NCBI RefSeq assembly: GCF_900113275.1
Contig: NZ_FOOU01000001.1
Coordinates: forward strand, 62,001-126,000
DNA from: Neptunomonas qingdaonensis
Lineage (GTDB): Bacteria; Pseudomonadota; Gammaproteobacteria; Pseudomonadales; Balneatricaceae
Length of the DNA stretch: 64,000 nt
Reading direction: 5' to 3'
The notes under the pieces were generated by a model that was given only the letters and a program-made list of their open reading frames with translations, did not search any database and was not told the DNA's origin. Of this stretch, positions 20,001-28,500 are shown piece by piece (within the stretch, counting starts at the first letter, position 1; the number at the start of each line of letters is the position of its first letter). The translations under genes were made by a program, and so were the position numbers.

Positions 20001-21781
20001 ATGAAGCGAGCACTTTTATTGAACGCCAGCGCATGTTTGCTCTGCCACGTTCGGGCTGGGAAGATTATGACACTTCATTGATTTCAAAAGGGGGCGGCCT
20101 CTTCCTGCGCTCTGCAAAATCGATCACGCTGACGCCTGAGATGAAGCAGCGCTTCGATATTAACGAAGATAAGCTCTCTCCGAACGATCTGATCTCGGCT
20201 TTACTCAAAGCACCGGTAGATCTGCTTTGGAATGGAGGTATCGGTACCTATGTGAAATCGAGCCTGGAAAACCATGCAGATGTGGGAGATAAGGCCAACG
20301 ATGCGTTGCGTGTGAATGGGAATGAGTTGCGTTGCAAGGTCTTGGGTGAAGGCGGAAATCTGGGCTTCACACAGCGGGGTCGTATCGAGTTCTGTCTGAA
20401 TGGCGGTTCTTGTAATACCGACTTTATCGATAATGCGGGTGGGGTTGACTGCTCCGACCATGAGGTGAATATTAAAATTCTTCTCAATAAATGCATTGTC
20501 GATGGCGATCTGACAGTGAAACAACGTAATGACTTGTTACGTGAAATGACCGATGCGGTGGCTGTACAAGTGCTGAAAAGTAATGACCGTCAGGCAAGAG
20601 CGCTCAGTTTAGCGCTTGAGCATGCCGGTAAATCGCAGGATGAGTATGCCCGCTTGATGGATCGTCTTGAGCGTGAGGGTCGCCTGGATCGTGCGCTTGA
20701 GTTCTTGCCTGATGCAGAAGCATTGCTGCAACGTCAGAAGAATCATCAGAGTCTGACACGCCCTGAATTGTCGGTATTAATCTCTTACACCAAAGCAGAG
20801 CTTAAAGAGCTGCTGACTCAGAGCTGGATAACCGACGATCCTTACGTTAAAAATGAGATTAAAGAAGCGTTCCCTGAACAGTTAGTCAAGCGCTTCCCTG
20901 AAGCGGTGCAAGAACATCAGCTGAAGAAGGAAATTATCGCAACCCAGGTTGCCAATGCGATGGTTAACCACATGGGGATCACCTTTACCAACCGCATGAT
21001 GGAAACCGCTGGTCAGTCTGCTGATCAGGTTGCTGTAGCTTATCTGGTGGCGCGTGATGTCTTCCAACTGCGTGAGATCTGGGAACAGATAGAAGCATTA
21101 GATAATCTCGTTTCGACACAGTTACAGCAACGCATGATGGTGGATATGTTGCGCTTGATGCGTCGTGCCAGCTATTGGTTATTGCGCAATGTGTGCAACC
21201 GTGGCTGCTTTCAACTGCAGGAAGTAATTGATCGCTTCAAGCCTGCGGTTGCTGAGATCAGCGCCTCCTTTACTGAGCTGTTGTCTGGTGACTTAAAAAC
21301 GGCCTGGTTAGGTAAAAGGCAAAGCCTGATCGATGAGGGTATTCCTGAAGATCTGGCGTCGATGATCACCTCTGCAGAGCGACTCTATGCTGCCCTGGCA
21401 ATCAGCGAGGTATCAGATCAGGTTAAACAGCCTCTTCTTAATACCGCAGAAGTTGATTTCTGGTTAGGCGAGCGGCTGCAGCTGGATTGGGTCAGCGAGC
21501 GCATTCGTCAGATTGATCCGCAGAACCATTGGCAGTTGCTGGCGCGTGAAGGTTTCAATGAGGACCTGAATACTCAGCAAAGTCGCCTGACACGTTCGGT
21601 ATTGAGCAGTGACAGTGAACTGACCGGCCAGGCGTTGGCACAAAGCTGGTTAGATAAGAATTCGCAGGGACTGAAACGCTGGGAGCATGTGCTTGAAGAA
21701 CTGCGTTCGACGGCCGTTGCCGATAGTGCGACATTCACGGTGGTTATTCGTGAGCTGACGGAGCTGTCTAAAAAATTCTGA
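17018..21781 (+). CDS. gdhB: Large NAD-specific glutamate dehydrogenase
   Basis: Oxidises glutamate to 2-oxoglutarate and ammonia with NAD+ (the 180-kDa GDH class first described in Streptomyces and Pseudomonas). The 1587-residue product has long N-terminal ACT-like regulatory regions, the catalytic core around residues 770-1130 (FVYSPRVEGVHLRGGKVARG, VPVGAKGGFV, GIGDMAGDVFGNGML) and a long C-terminal domain. Length is within the family's 1550-1650. ATG 17018 follows GGAG. A strong terminator follows at 21878. It is a single transcription unit. Confidence 0.96.
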   Translation: MDNEIANKKNNKTLVKLKELLHKRLGDAQSAEVGQFADLFFTYAPEDEIARRPMEAIYGATLSSWSFLKHLNTSYAKVRVFNPDLEQHGWHSNHTVVQILATDSPFIVDSVRMELNRQGIGIHVIQNIVLWVHREGEVLKELATAGEGTSESYIYLEVDRHTEPELLKGLQAELMTSMAAVSASVKDFLPMKARAAECVAGLAAGGYEQEKAFTEWLLEDHFTFLASDQIEFHADGMLVEKNSGMGVLTLPNLIHLDKTEASDLPLRLVRHGERSRVHRPAYLDLVIISRFNEKNECIGATRFLGLYTSPVYRERPKRIPMIRQKVERVLARSGFNPHGHSGKSLEQVLIDLPRDELFLASEEELYNIALKIFYLQERRRACLLVRADQSGKFFSCLYYAPRDLFSTALRLNVQNLLGKVFNAQDIEFTNSFSESVLARTHFVLRVNPGQMAPDLEQLEAEVQELSRSWSDDLQSALIEAFGEELGTTRSNIYRESFPAAYRDHFTTLHAVHDIEKMEALSAQPLSMSFYRLLEQSRSVLRFKLFTAENPLILSDVIPVLENLGLRVVGEHPYVVSCVNGKSYWIHDFSLSHRGGSAPIELDQVKDIFQQAFAAIWQGLADNDEFNRLVLSAGLNWREVAMLRAYARYNKQIRFGFSQAYIAETMTRHTQATRLLVALFRARFEPSRQGRGKVQAVLGRIENSILDALDKVDNLNDDKILRGFLELIKATLRTNFFQLNEKGEPKEYQSFKLNPHLIAAIPKPRPMFEMFVYSPRVEGVHLRGGKVARGGLRWSDRLEDYRTEVLGLVKAQQVKNAVIVPVGAKGGFVAKRLPQGGTRDEILAEGIASYKIFIRGLLDVADNLKGGEVIPPENVVRHDGDDPYLVVAADKGTATFSDIANEIAESYGFWMGDAFASGGSQGYDHKGMGITAKGAWESVKLHFREKGINTQTDPFTVIGIGDMAGDVFGNGMLLSDKIRLVAAFNHMHIFIDPTPDEASTFIERQRMFALPRSGWEDYDTSLISKGGGLFLRSAKSITLTPEMKQRFDINEDKLSPNDLISALLKAPVDLLWNGGIGTYVKSSLENHADVGDKANDALRVNGNELRCKVLGEGGNLGFTQRGRIEFCLNGGSCNTDFIDNAGGVDCSDHEVNIKILLNKCIVDGDLTVKQRNDLLREMTDAVAVQVLKSNDRQARALSLALEHAGKSQDEYARLMDRLEREGRLDRALEFLPDAEALLQRQKNHQSLTRPELSVLISYTKAELKELLTQSWITDDPYVKNEIKEAFPEQLVKRFPEAVQEHQLKKEIIATQVANAMVNHMGITFTNRMMETAGQSADQVAVAYLVARDVFQLREIWEQIEALDNLVSTQLQQRMMVDMLRLMRRASYWLLRNVCNRGCFQLQEVIDRFKPAVAEISASFTELLSGDLKTAWLGKRQSLIDEGIPEDLASMITSAERLYAALAISEVSDQVKQPLLNTAEVDFWLGERLQLDWVSERIRQIDPQNHWQLLAREGFNEDLNTQQSRLTRSVLSSDSELTGQALAQSWLDKNSQGLKRWEHVLEELRSTAVADSATFTVVIRELTELSKKF

Positions 21782-21877
21782 TGAAACTGCAGGAAGTGTA
21801 TTGAGTACACCTTTAATGCTTGAACCTTTCGGGGTGCAGATGGGTTGTATCCAGACGTATATCCAAAGGTATATCCA

Positions 21878-21909
21878 GGGGGGCATGGCAACATGCGCCC
21901 CTTTTTTTT
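21878..21909 (+). terminator. Rho-independent terminator of gdhB
   Basis: GGGGGCATG, loop GCAA, then CATG(C)GCCCC with one bulged base, followed by eight T. This is a strong intrinsic terminator about 100 bases past the gdhB stop. Confidence 0.88.
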
Positions 21910-22006
21910 GTCTGAAATGTGCTAATGTTATAAGGTGTTACCGTGAAAAAAAATTCAGAGAAAGTTACAAAAGAGTCGAGAGCGCACGAATAAAACAGGT
22001 CAGCCG

Positions 22007-22882
22007 ATGGTTAGCGAAATCACCCAAAAACTATATTCCGATATACCTAATGAAACTATCTACCATTACACCTCATTTTCCGGGTTGCTGGGTATCGTAG
22101 GGAGTGGATCTTTATGGGCCAGTGATATTCGTTATATGAACGACTCTGCAGAGTTGAATCATATGGTGACGCTGATCAGAGAAGAGGTGAATGAACGTAT
22201 TGTTCTGGGCCACCCCAATCCAAAACTGCTGAATCAGTTCCTTGATTGGATTGCCGGTCGGGTAACGAACGGACACATGTTGTTTGCGGGATCTTTCCGG
22301 GCGAATGGTAATCTGCTCAGCCAATGGCGTGGCTACAGTGAGCTGGGAAAAGGTGTGAGTATTGGTTTTGACCCTAAGCAGATAATCAGCTGCGCCCGTC
22401 AGCAGTCATTTATGGTAGGGAAGTGTATTTATGACCGTAAACAACAGCGACAACTTATTCATCAAATAGTTGATTTTGTTGAAGATCTTGCGGCAGAATT
22501 TTGTGGAATGCACGGCTGCCGGGATGATATTGTCTTCGCCGAGGTGTTTGAGCAGGTCGAAAGTGATCTGTTACGTATTGCGGCGATTCTGAAGCACCCC
22601 TCTTTTCAAGAGGAGGAGGAGTGGCGCATTGTTTCGCCGGTTGTTACCGACTTCAAAGACCCCTCTGTCCACTATCGGGAAGGTACTTCTATGCTGGTGC
22701 CCTTCTTTGAGTTTTCGTTGGTGGCCCCGAAGGCAGACAAGCTACAGATACAGCATATTTTTCTGGGCCCTACCCCCAATATCAGTTTGTCGATGAACTC
22801 ATTGTCGATGTATCTGGCGAAGGAAGGTGTAGCGCCTAAACGAGGCATTGGCTATTGTCAGATCCCTTACAGACAACGTTGA
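22007..22882 (+). CDS. DUF2971 family protein
   Basis: 291-residue soluble protein with the start typical of DUF2971 (PF11185): YHYTSFSGLLGIVGSGSLWA, then a conserved NDSAELNH and CGMHG-type middle and a C-terminal EEEWRIV motif. The biochemical role of the family is not established; members occur as orphans and also near defence loci. Here it sits between gdhB and an Lrp-type gene on the same strand, 58 bases before the latter, so cotranscription is possible. No membrane segments or signal peptide. Confidence 0.75.
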   Translation: MVSEITQKLYSDIPNETIYHYTSFSGLLGIVGSGSLWASDIRYMNDSAELNHMVTLIREEVNERIVLGHPNPKLLNQFLDWIAGRVTNGHMLFAGSFRANGNLLSQWRGYSELGKGVSIGFDPKQIISCARQQSFMVGKCIYDRKQQRQLIHQIVDFVEDLAAEFCGMHGCRDDIVFAEVFEQVESDLLRIAAILKHPSFQEEEEWRIVSPVVTDFKDPSVHYREGTSMLVPFFEFSLVAPKADKLQIQHIFLGPTPNISLSMNSLSMYLAKEGVAPKRGIGYCQIPYRQR

Positions 22883-22890
22883 GGCATTTT

Positions 22891-22944
22891 ATGACGAGCG
22901 AGGCTGAGGCTTTTATGACGAGCAAGGCTGAGGCTCTTTTATGA
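22891..22944 (+). promoter_or_regulatory. Leader with tandem-duplicated SD/start before lrp-like gene
   Basis: Two 24-bp copies (22891-22914, 22915-22938; two mismatches) stand directly before the Lrp-like gene. Each copy carries ATGACGAGC and a GAGG Shine-Dalgarno 5-7 bases ahead of the next ATG, so three SD-ATG pairs follow one another (ATG at 22891, 22915, 22941). The first two are in one frame, encode a 17-residue peptide and stop at TGA 22942-22944, overlapping the regulator's ATG as ATGA. It could be a translated leader or a neutral slip duplication. Confidence 0.55.
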
Positions 22945-23393
22945 TCGACAATATTAATCGCCGTATTTTAAAAGCCTTGCAAAAAAATGCGCGTATATCT
23001 TATGCGGAACTGGGAAAACAGGTGCATCTGTCAGCGCCTGCTGTTGCTGAGCGAATACGAAAATTGGAGCAGGAAGGTGTTATCAGCGGTTATTGCGTAT
23101 CGGTTGATATGGATAAGCTGGGACTGCCGGTCGTGGCGATTGTGCAATGTAAAGTATTTCGCGCGATGGAGCGCCAGTTTAAAGAGCTGTTACTGACGAT
23201 CCCGGATATTATCGAATGCTACAACACAACCGGTGAGCAGGCATTTGTTATCAAAATGGCCACCGCGTCAATGGCCAGACTTGATGAAATACTGGAGCAG
23301 TTCGGCGACATGAGCGACACCAATACCATGATGATTCTTTCGACGCCGGTGCATCGCGCCCTACCGGACACTTTTTTTGACTCAGCTGTTTAA
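22941..23393 (+). CDS. Lrp/AsnC family transcriptional regulator
   Basis: Leucine-responsive-type DNA-binding regulator: 150 residues with an N-terminal helix-turn-helix (LQKNARISYAELGKQVHLSA, about 12-50) and a C-terminal RAM ligand-binding domain (about 65-145). Length is canonical. The next gene, on the opposite strand and convergent, is a DMT exporter; Lrp-type regulators often control amino acid exporters, but here the convergent arrangement gives no direct support. Translation may be coupled to a 17-residue leader peptide. Confidence 0.9.
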   Translation: MIDNINRRILKALQKNARISYAELGKQVHLSAPAVAERIRKLEQEGVISGYCVSVDMDKLGLPVVAIVQCKVFRAMERQFKELLLTIPDIIECYNTTGEQAFVIKMATASMARLDEILEQFGDMSDTNTMMILSTPVHRALPDTFFDSAV

Positions 23394-23484
23394 CCCAGCT
23401 TTTAAAATCGGCTCATTAATTAAGCTTATAATTAAGCACGTCGACTAAAGAGCCCTTGCCACCCGCGCTAAACGGCATCTTGAG

Positions 23485-24375
23485 CTAAACGGCACCTTGC
23501 TCCATGGCTAGTTTAGGTTTTCGTTCCGGCCATTGGCTAATTAACATCCCCAGTAGCATTAATCCACAGCCTGTAAACTGATTGCTGGTGAGTTGCTCGT
23601 TGAGTAGTAACCAGCCTCCAATCACTGCAAAAACCGCTTCTGTGGACAAAATAAGAGCGGTGACGCTCGGTGCGACCTGGCGTTGAGCAATGATCTGTAG
23701 AGTAAAGGCGATACCGCTGGAGGCGACACCCGCGTAAAGTAAAGGCAGTAGCGCCAGCTCAAACTGCACCATTGTTGGTTCTTCAAGCATAAACATCATG
23801 ACGGTGGCTAACACAGTGGCTACCAAAAATTGCACAATCGATAGGCTAATGGCGTCTACCTTGCGACAAAGCCAGCCAAGAATAAGCACATGTGCCGTCC
23901 AGAAAAATGCACCGACGAGCACTTGGGCATCGCCTTTATTGATGCTGAAATCATCCGAAACGGAGAGCGCGTACAGTCCTGCCAGCGCCAGAATAACACC
24001 AACCCAGGTTTTCATATTAGTTGCATGGCCTAGTGCTATGCCGGCGATAGGCACCATGACAATGTACATACCGGTGATAAAGCCCGCATTACCTGCGGTG
24101 GTGTGCTGCAACCCCACCTGTTGAAAGCTAAAACCTGCAAACATCACGCTACCTGCCACTAACCCACCAATGAACAAGTCTTTGTTCAAGGGTAATTTAT
24201 GTTTACCTAAAATAAACCATAGAGGAACAAGTGACAGTGCTCCCAATAAAAAACGCGCCGCGTTGAAGCTGTGGGGGCCAAGGTGTTGCATACCGGTGCT
24301 TTGGGCAACAAAGGCGAAGCCCCATATAGCCGCGACCAGAATCAATAGTACATGCGAGGGTTTTAGAGTGGTCAT
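23485..24375 (-). CDS. DMT superfamily (EamA) transporter
   Basis: Inner-membrane drug/metabolite exporter: about 296 residues with ten predicted membrane segments and two EamA repeats (opening ILVAAIWGFAFVAQSTGM; second repeat WTAHVLILGW). I start it at ATG 24375; an in-frame TTG nine bases upstream is less likely. Related proteins export amino acids or metabolites, but the substrate cannot be read from sequence. It is convergent with the Lrp-type regulator. Confidence 0.88.
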   Translation of the reverse strand: MTTLKPSHVLLILVAAIWGFAFVAQSTGMQHLGPHSFNAARFLLGALSLVPLWFILGKHKLPLNKDLFIGGLVAGSVMFAGFSFQQVGLQHTTAGNAGFITGMYIVMVPIAGIALGHATNMKTWVGVILALAGLYALSVSDDFSINKGDAQVLVGAFFWTAHVLILGWLCRKVDAISLSIVQFLVATVLATVMMFMLEEPTMVQFELALLPLLYAGVASSGIAFTLQIIAQRQVAPSVTALILSTEAVFAVIGGWLLLNEQLTSNQFTGCGLMLLGMLISQWPERKPKLAMEQGAV

Positions 24376-24551
24376 AACAAACAAGCATCCGATAGATGAT
24401 CAATAATGGCGCTATTGTAATCGTCAGTGGTGCTATTGAGAAAGAAGTTAGCTATCGAAAACAAAGCAACAAGGCTTTTATATAAAGGTTTAAAGAGGTC
24501 TTTGCTTTGCTTTCGAAAGTTTGTGTTATTTGTGAGGCTAATGTTATCTTT

Positions 24552-25553
24552 TTAGCGACCCCAGCCATCCAACAGATCCAGATAATTACTGCGCTCATAG
24601 CGGCTCGGATCCGGCGTATGGGCGTATGACATGCTGCCTTTAAGTTGCGCCAGTGATTCATATTCATTGGCGTCCAGCCACTGACCGATGCCTTGGTTGA
24701 GTTCGCTAATAACACCCAGGCCGTTGTGTAGCAGCACACTGCAGAGTTGAGTAATGTCTGCACCTGCCAAAGATGCCTTGAGAACGTCTTCAGTGCTGTG
24801 TATTCCGCCTGTAACAGCAATATCGATAGCAACCTGATGCTTGATAATAGCGGTCCAGCGTAACCTTTCGAGCAGCTCTGAGGAGGTGGAAAGCTGAATA
24901 TGGCTATCAACATCGAGGGTTTCCAGATTGATATCAGGTTGGTAAAAACGGTTAAAGATAACAATCGCATCAGCGCCTGCTATTTTCAGTTTATCCACAA
25001 AATGTACCGGACTGCTGAACTGCGAAGAAATTTTCACCGCGAGCGGAATATTGATGGCGGCTCTGACGCGGCGGACAATCTCGACATAACGATTTTCAAC
25101 GTGGTTTGCACTCTCTTTGAGATTGGCGGCGACATAATAGATATTCAGCTCCAGAGCATCAGCGCCCGCTTGCTGCATATTAGCGGCATGCTCCTCCCAG
25201 CCCTCCAGCGATACGCCGTTAAGGCTGGCGATTACCGGGATGGACAGCGCCTGTTTTAATGATTGCAGTGTTTCCAGATAACGCTCTTCTGTGGTTTTTA
25301 ATTTTTTCATAATGGGAGACGGCAGGTAGCCATCAGCTTCGAAGTGACCGATATCCTGGTCGTGAAGGATTTTATGAATCAGATCATTATCCTGCTGGCA
25401 GTGCTCTTCAAATAAGCTATGCATAACGATGGCTGCTATGCCGGCTTCTTCGAGTGCCAAGGCGCTTTTCAGACTGGACGTGAGTGGTGAGGCCGATGCT
25501 ACAAGCGGGCTTTTTAACGTCATGCCCAGATAGTGACTGGTAAGCTTGCTCAT
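24552..25553 (-). CDS. Dihydroorotate dehydrogenase-like flavoprotein
   Basis: 333-residue TIM-barrel protein of the DHOD family: opening LGMTLKSPLVASASPLTSSL, middle SIPVIASLNGVSLEGW and GADALELNIYY, then PLAVKISSQFSSPVHF and IAVTGGIHSTEDVLK (FMN phosphate binding). It is coupled to the pyruvate:ferredoxin oxidoreductase gene by an ATGA overlap. Genes of this type commonly accompany nifJ and are annotated 'DHOD-like'; the lack of a pyrimidine context argues against true PyrD. Its electron acceptor may be the same ferredoxin/flavodoxin pool (inference). Confidence 0.85.
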   Translation of the reverse strand: MSKLTSHYLGMTLKSPLVASASPLTSSLKSALALEEAGIAAIVMHSLFEEHCQQDNDLIHKILHDQDIGHFEADGYLPSPIMKKLKTTEERYLETLQSLKQALSIPVIASLNGVSLEGWEEHAANMQQAGADALELNIYYVAANLKESANHVENRYVEIVRRVRAAINIPLAVKISSQFSSPVHFVDKLKIAGADAIVIFNRFYQPDINLETLDVDSHIQLSTSSELLERLRWTAIIKHQVAIDIAVTGGIHSTEDVLKASLAGADITQLCSVLLHNGLGVISELNQGIGQWLDANEYESLAQLKGSMSYAHTPDPSRYERSNYLDLLDGWGR

Positions 25554-28500
25554 AATGGCGTCCTCTCTGAATTGCCTTTATCGGCTATGGGTTCTGCTCT
25601 GGGTTCTGCTCTGGGTTCTGCTATGGTTTCGGTTATGGATTGAGGAATAGCAGCCGCTTGCCAATCCATGTCAGCCAGCTGCTGGTAGCGTTTATAACGC
25701 TCACTGACCTCATGCTGAGCACGTTCGAGTAACAAGGCCGCTTCTTCAGGATGAGTGCGGTAAAGCATGCTGAAACGGGACTCCAGTAAGGCAAATTTCG
25801 CATACGGAATTGAGGGCTCAGCTGAATCCAGCTTGAGAGGGTTCTTACCCTCTGCTGCCCGTCGCGGATCATAACGAAACAGTGGCCAATGGCCGCTCTC
25901 TACGGCTAGCTTTTGATGCTGGTGATTGTCCTTAAGGTCGTAACCATGGGCAATACACGGTGAGTAAGCGATTATTAACGAAGGGCCATCATATGACTCA
26001 GCTTCGATAAAAGTACGCAATGTTTGTACATCTTTGCTGGCATAGGCGACATGCGCGACATACACATGCCCATAGTCCATGGCCAGACGCGCGAGATCTT
26101 TTTTAGCGACGGACTTACCCGCTGCCGAAAACTTGGCAACAGCCGCTAAGGGTGTCGCTTTTGATGTTTGGCCACCGGTGTTGGAATAGACTTCGGTATC
26201 CAGCACCAGAATGTTCACATTTCGATTGGAGGCGAGTACGTGATCTAAACCGCCGTAGCCAATGTCGTAGGCCCAGCCATCGCCGCCGATGATCCAGATG
26301 CTTTTACGGCATAGCTGATCCGCAATGTGGATCAGTTCTTCTGCATCGGGTTCAGAAAGGCCGGACAGTTGCTCTTTGAGTTGGCTTACCCGCTGGCGTT
26401 GCTCTTCTATATCGGATTCGTCATGCTCAACCGCGTTTAAAATAGCATCGACCAGTGCCATGTTGAGCTGAGACTTTACACCGAGCTGAGGTTTTAAGCG
26501 TAACAGTAGTTCGCGAGCGTACTCATTCTGTTTATCCACCGCTGCCCGCATGCCCAAACCGAATTCGGCATTATCTTCAAACAGTGAGTTATTCCATGCA
26601 GGTCCCCTACCCTGACTATTCGTGGTCCATGGCGTTGTGGGTAAGTTGCCTCCATAAATGGATGAGCAACCGGTCGCATTGGCAACCAGCATACGTTCAC
26701 CAAACAGCTGGCTGGCCAGGCGGATGTAGGAGGTCTCGCCACAACCAGAGCAGGCACCGCTGAACTCAAATAATGGCTGCATCAGCATCGCACCTTTGAT
26801 GGTGCCGGCTTTCAGCCCTTTGCGATCAAACTCAGGCAGTTGTTCAAAGAAGGCCCAGTTGGCTTTTTCCTGTTCCAGAGTGTGTTCTTTCGGCACCATG
26901 TTGAGGGCTTTACGGCTCACATTGGTTTTGTCTTTTATCGGGCAGATATCGACACACAGGGTGCAACCAGTGCAATCTTGTGGCGATATCTGATAAGTCA
27001 TCAGCGTGCCTCCAGGGAACTCTTTAGCGCCTTTAATAGGCACAGCTTTAAAGTGTGGCGGAGCATTCTCAAGTAATTCAGGTGCAAAGGCTTTAGAGCG
27101 TATTACGCTATGCGGGCAGACTAAAACGCACTTGCCGCAATGGGTGCATAGATCCTCTTCCCATTGCGGTATCTGATGCGCGAGATCGCGTTTTTCATAA
27201 CGAGCGGTTCCCGTTGGCCAGGTGCCATCCTGAGGTATCTGACTGACAGCAACCTCGTTACCCAAACCGGCGATCAGTTTTGCGGTTAATTGCTTAACGA
27301 AGTCGCTGGCGTTTTCGGTGTGTACTTCATGCATCGGGATACGACTGCTGATTTGTCGGGGTATATCGAGTAAGTGCAGTTGTGCGAGTGTTGCATCGAT
27401 AGCCCGTATATTAAGATCGACAATCGATTTGCTGTGGTGCCCGTAGGTTTTTTCTACTGCTTTTTTTATCTGCGCAATCGCTTCGTCATGCGGCAGAATG
27501 CCTGAAATAGCAAAAAAGCAGGTTTGCATGATGGTGTTGATACGCGTGCCTAGTTTGGATTCACTGGCGACTTTATAAGCATCGATAACATAAACGGCTA
27601 TTTGCTTATCGATAATCTGCTGCTGAACAGCGGCCGGAAACGTTTCCCAGGCTTGTGAGGCTGGCGCGGTGGTGTTGAGCAGAAAGACAGCGCCCTGTGC
27701 AGCCTTATCCAGCATAGGGTATAGCTTTAAGAAGTCTGTTTGGTGGCATCCAATGAAATTTGCGTGGTTCGCCTGGATTTCATAAGCTGAATGAATCGGC
27801 TCGGCACCAAATCTGAGATGTGAAACGGTTATCGCACCGGATTTTTTCGAGTCATAAACAAAATGTCCCTGTGCATAAAATCCATCCTGTTCGCCGATAA
27901 TTTTTATACTGTTTTTATTCGCACTGACCGTACCATCAGCACCGAGTCCATAAAAGAGTGCCTGAAAGTTGGAGGCATACGCATCGGTTGTAAATGCCGG
28001 ATCATAATCAAGGCTGGTGTGTGTCAGGTCGTCATTAATACCGACCGTAAAAAGATTCTTACTGTGCGGCTTATCCAGCTCATCGAAAACGGCTTTCAGC
28101 ATCGCCGGGGTAAACTCTTTGGACGAGAGCCCAAAGCGACCGCCGATAATCTTCAGCAGTCTGGCTGTGGGTAACTCATCTGGCTGACGTTCGTCTAGCA
28201 GCACCTGTAACAGTGCTGTGGATATATCTTTATACAGGGGTTCTCCATCCGCGCCGGGCTCTTTGGTGCGATCCAGCACCGCAATTTTTTGCACTGAATC
28301 AGGTAATGCCGCCAGCAGTCGCTGCGCATCAAAAGGCCGGAATAGACGCACTTTTAACAGCCCCGTCTGCGCACCTTGTTTATTCAGATAGTTGACGGTT
28401 TCTTCGGCTGTTTCAGCGCCAGAGCCCATCAGAATGATCACTTTATCGGCGTTTGGTGAGCCAACATATTCATATAATTGATACTGGCGCCCGGTCACTG

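Noticed and set aside
24452-24970. 172-codon minus-strand ORF
   Set aside because: It is an overlapping frame of the DHOD-like gene, whose own frame shows clear family motifs.
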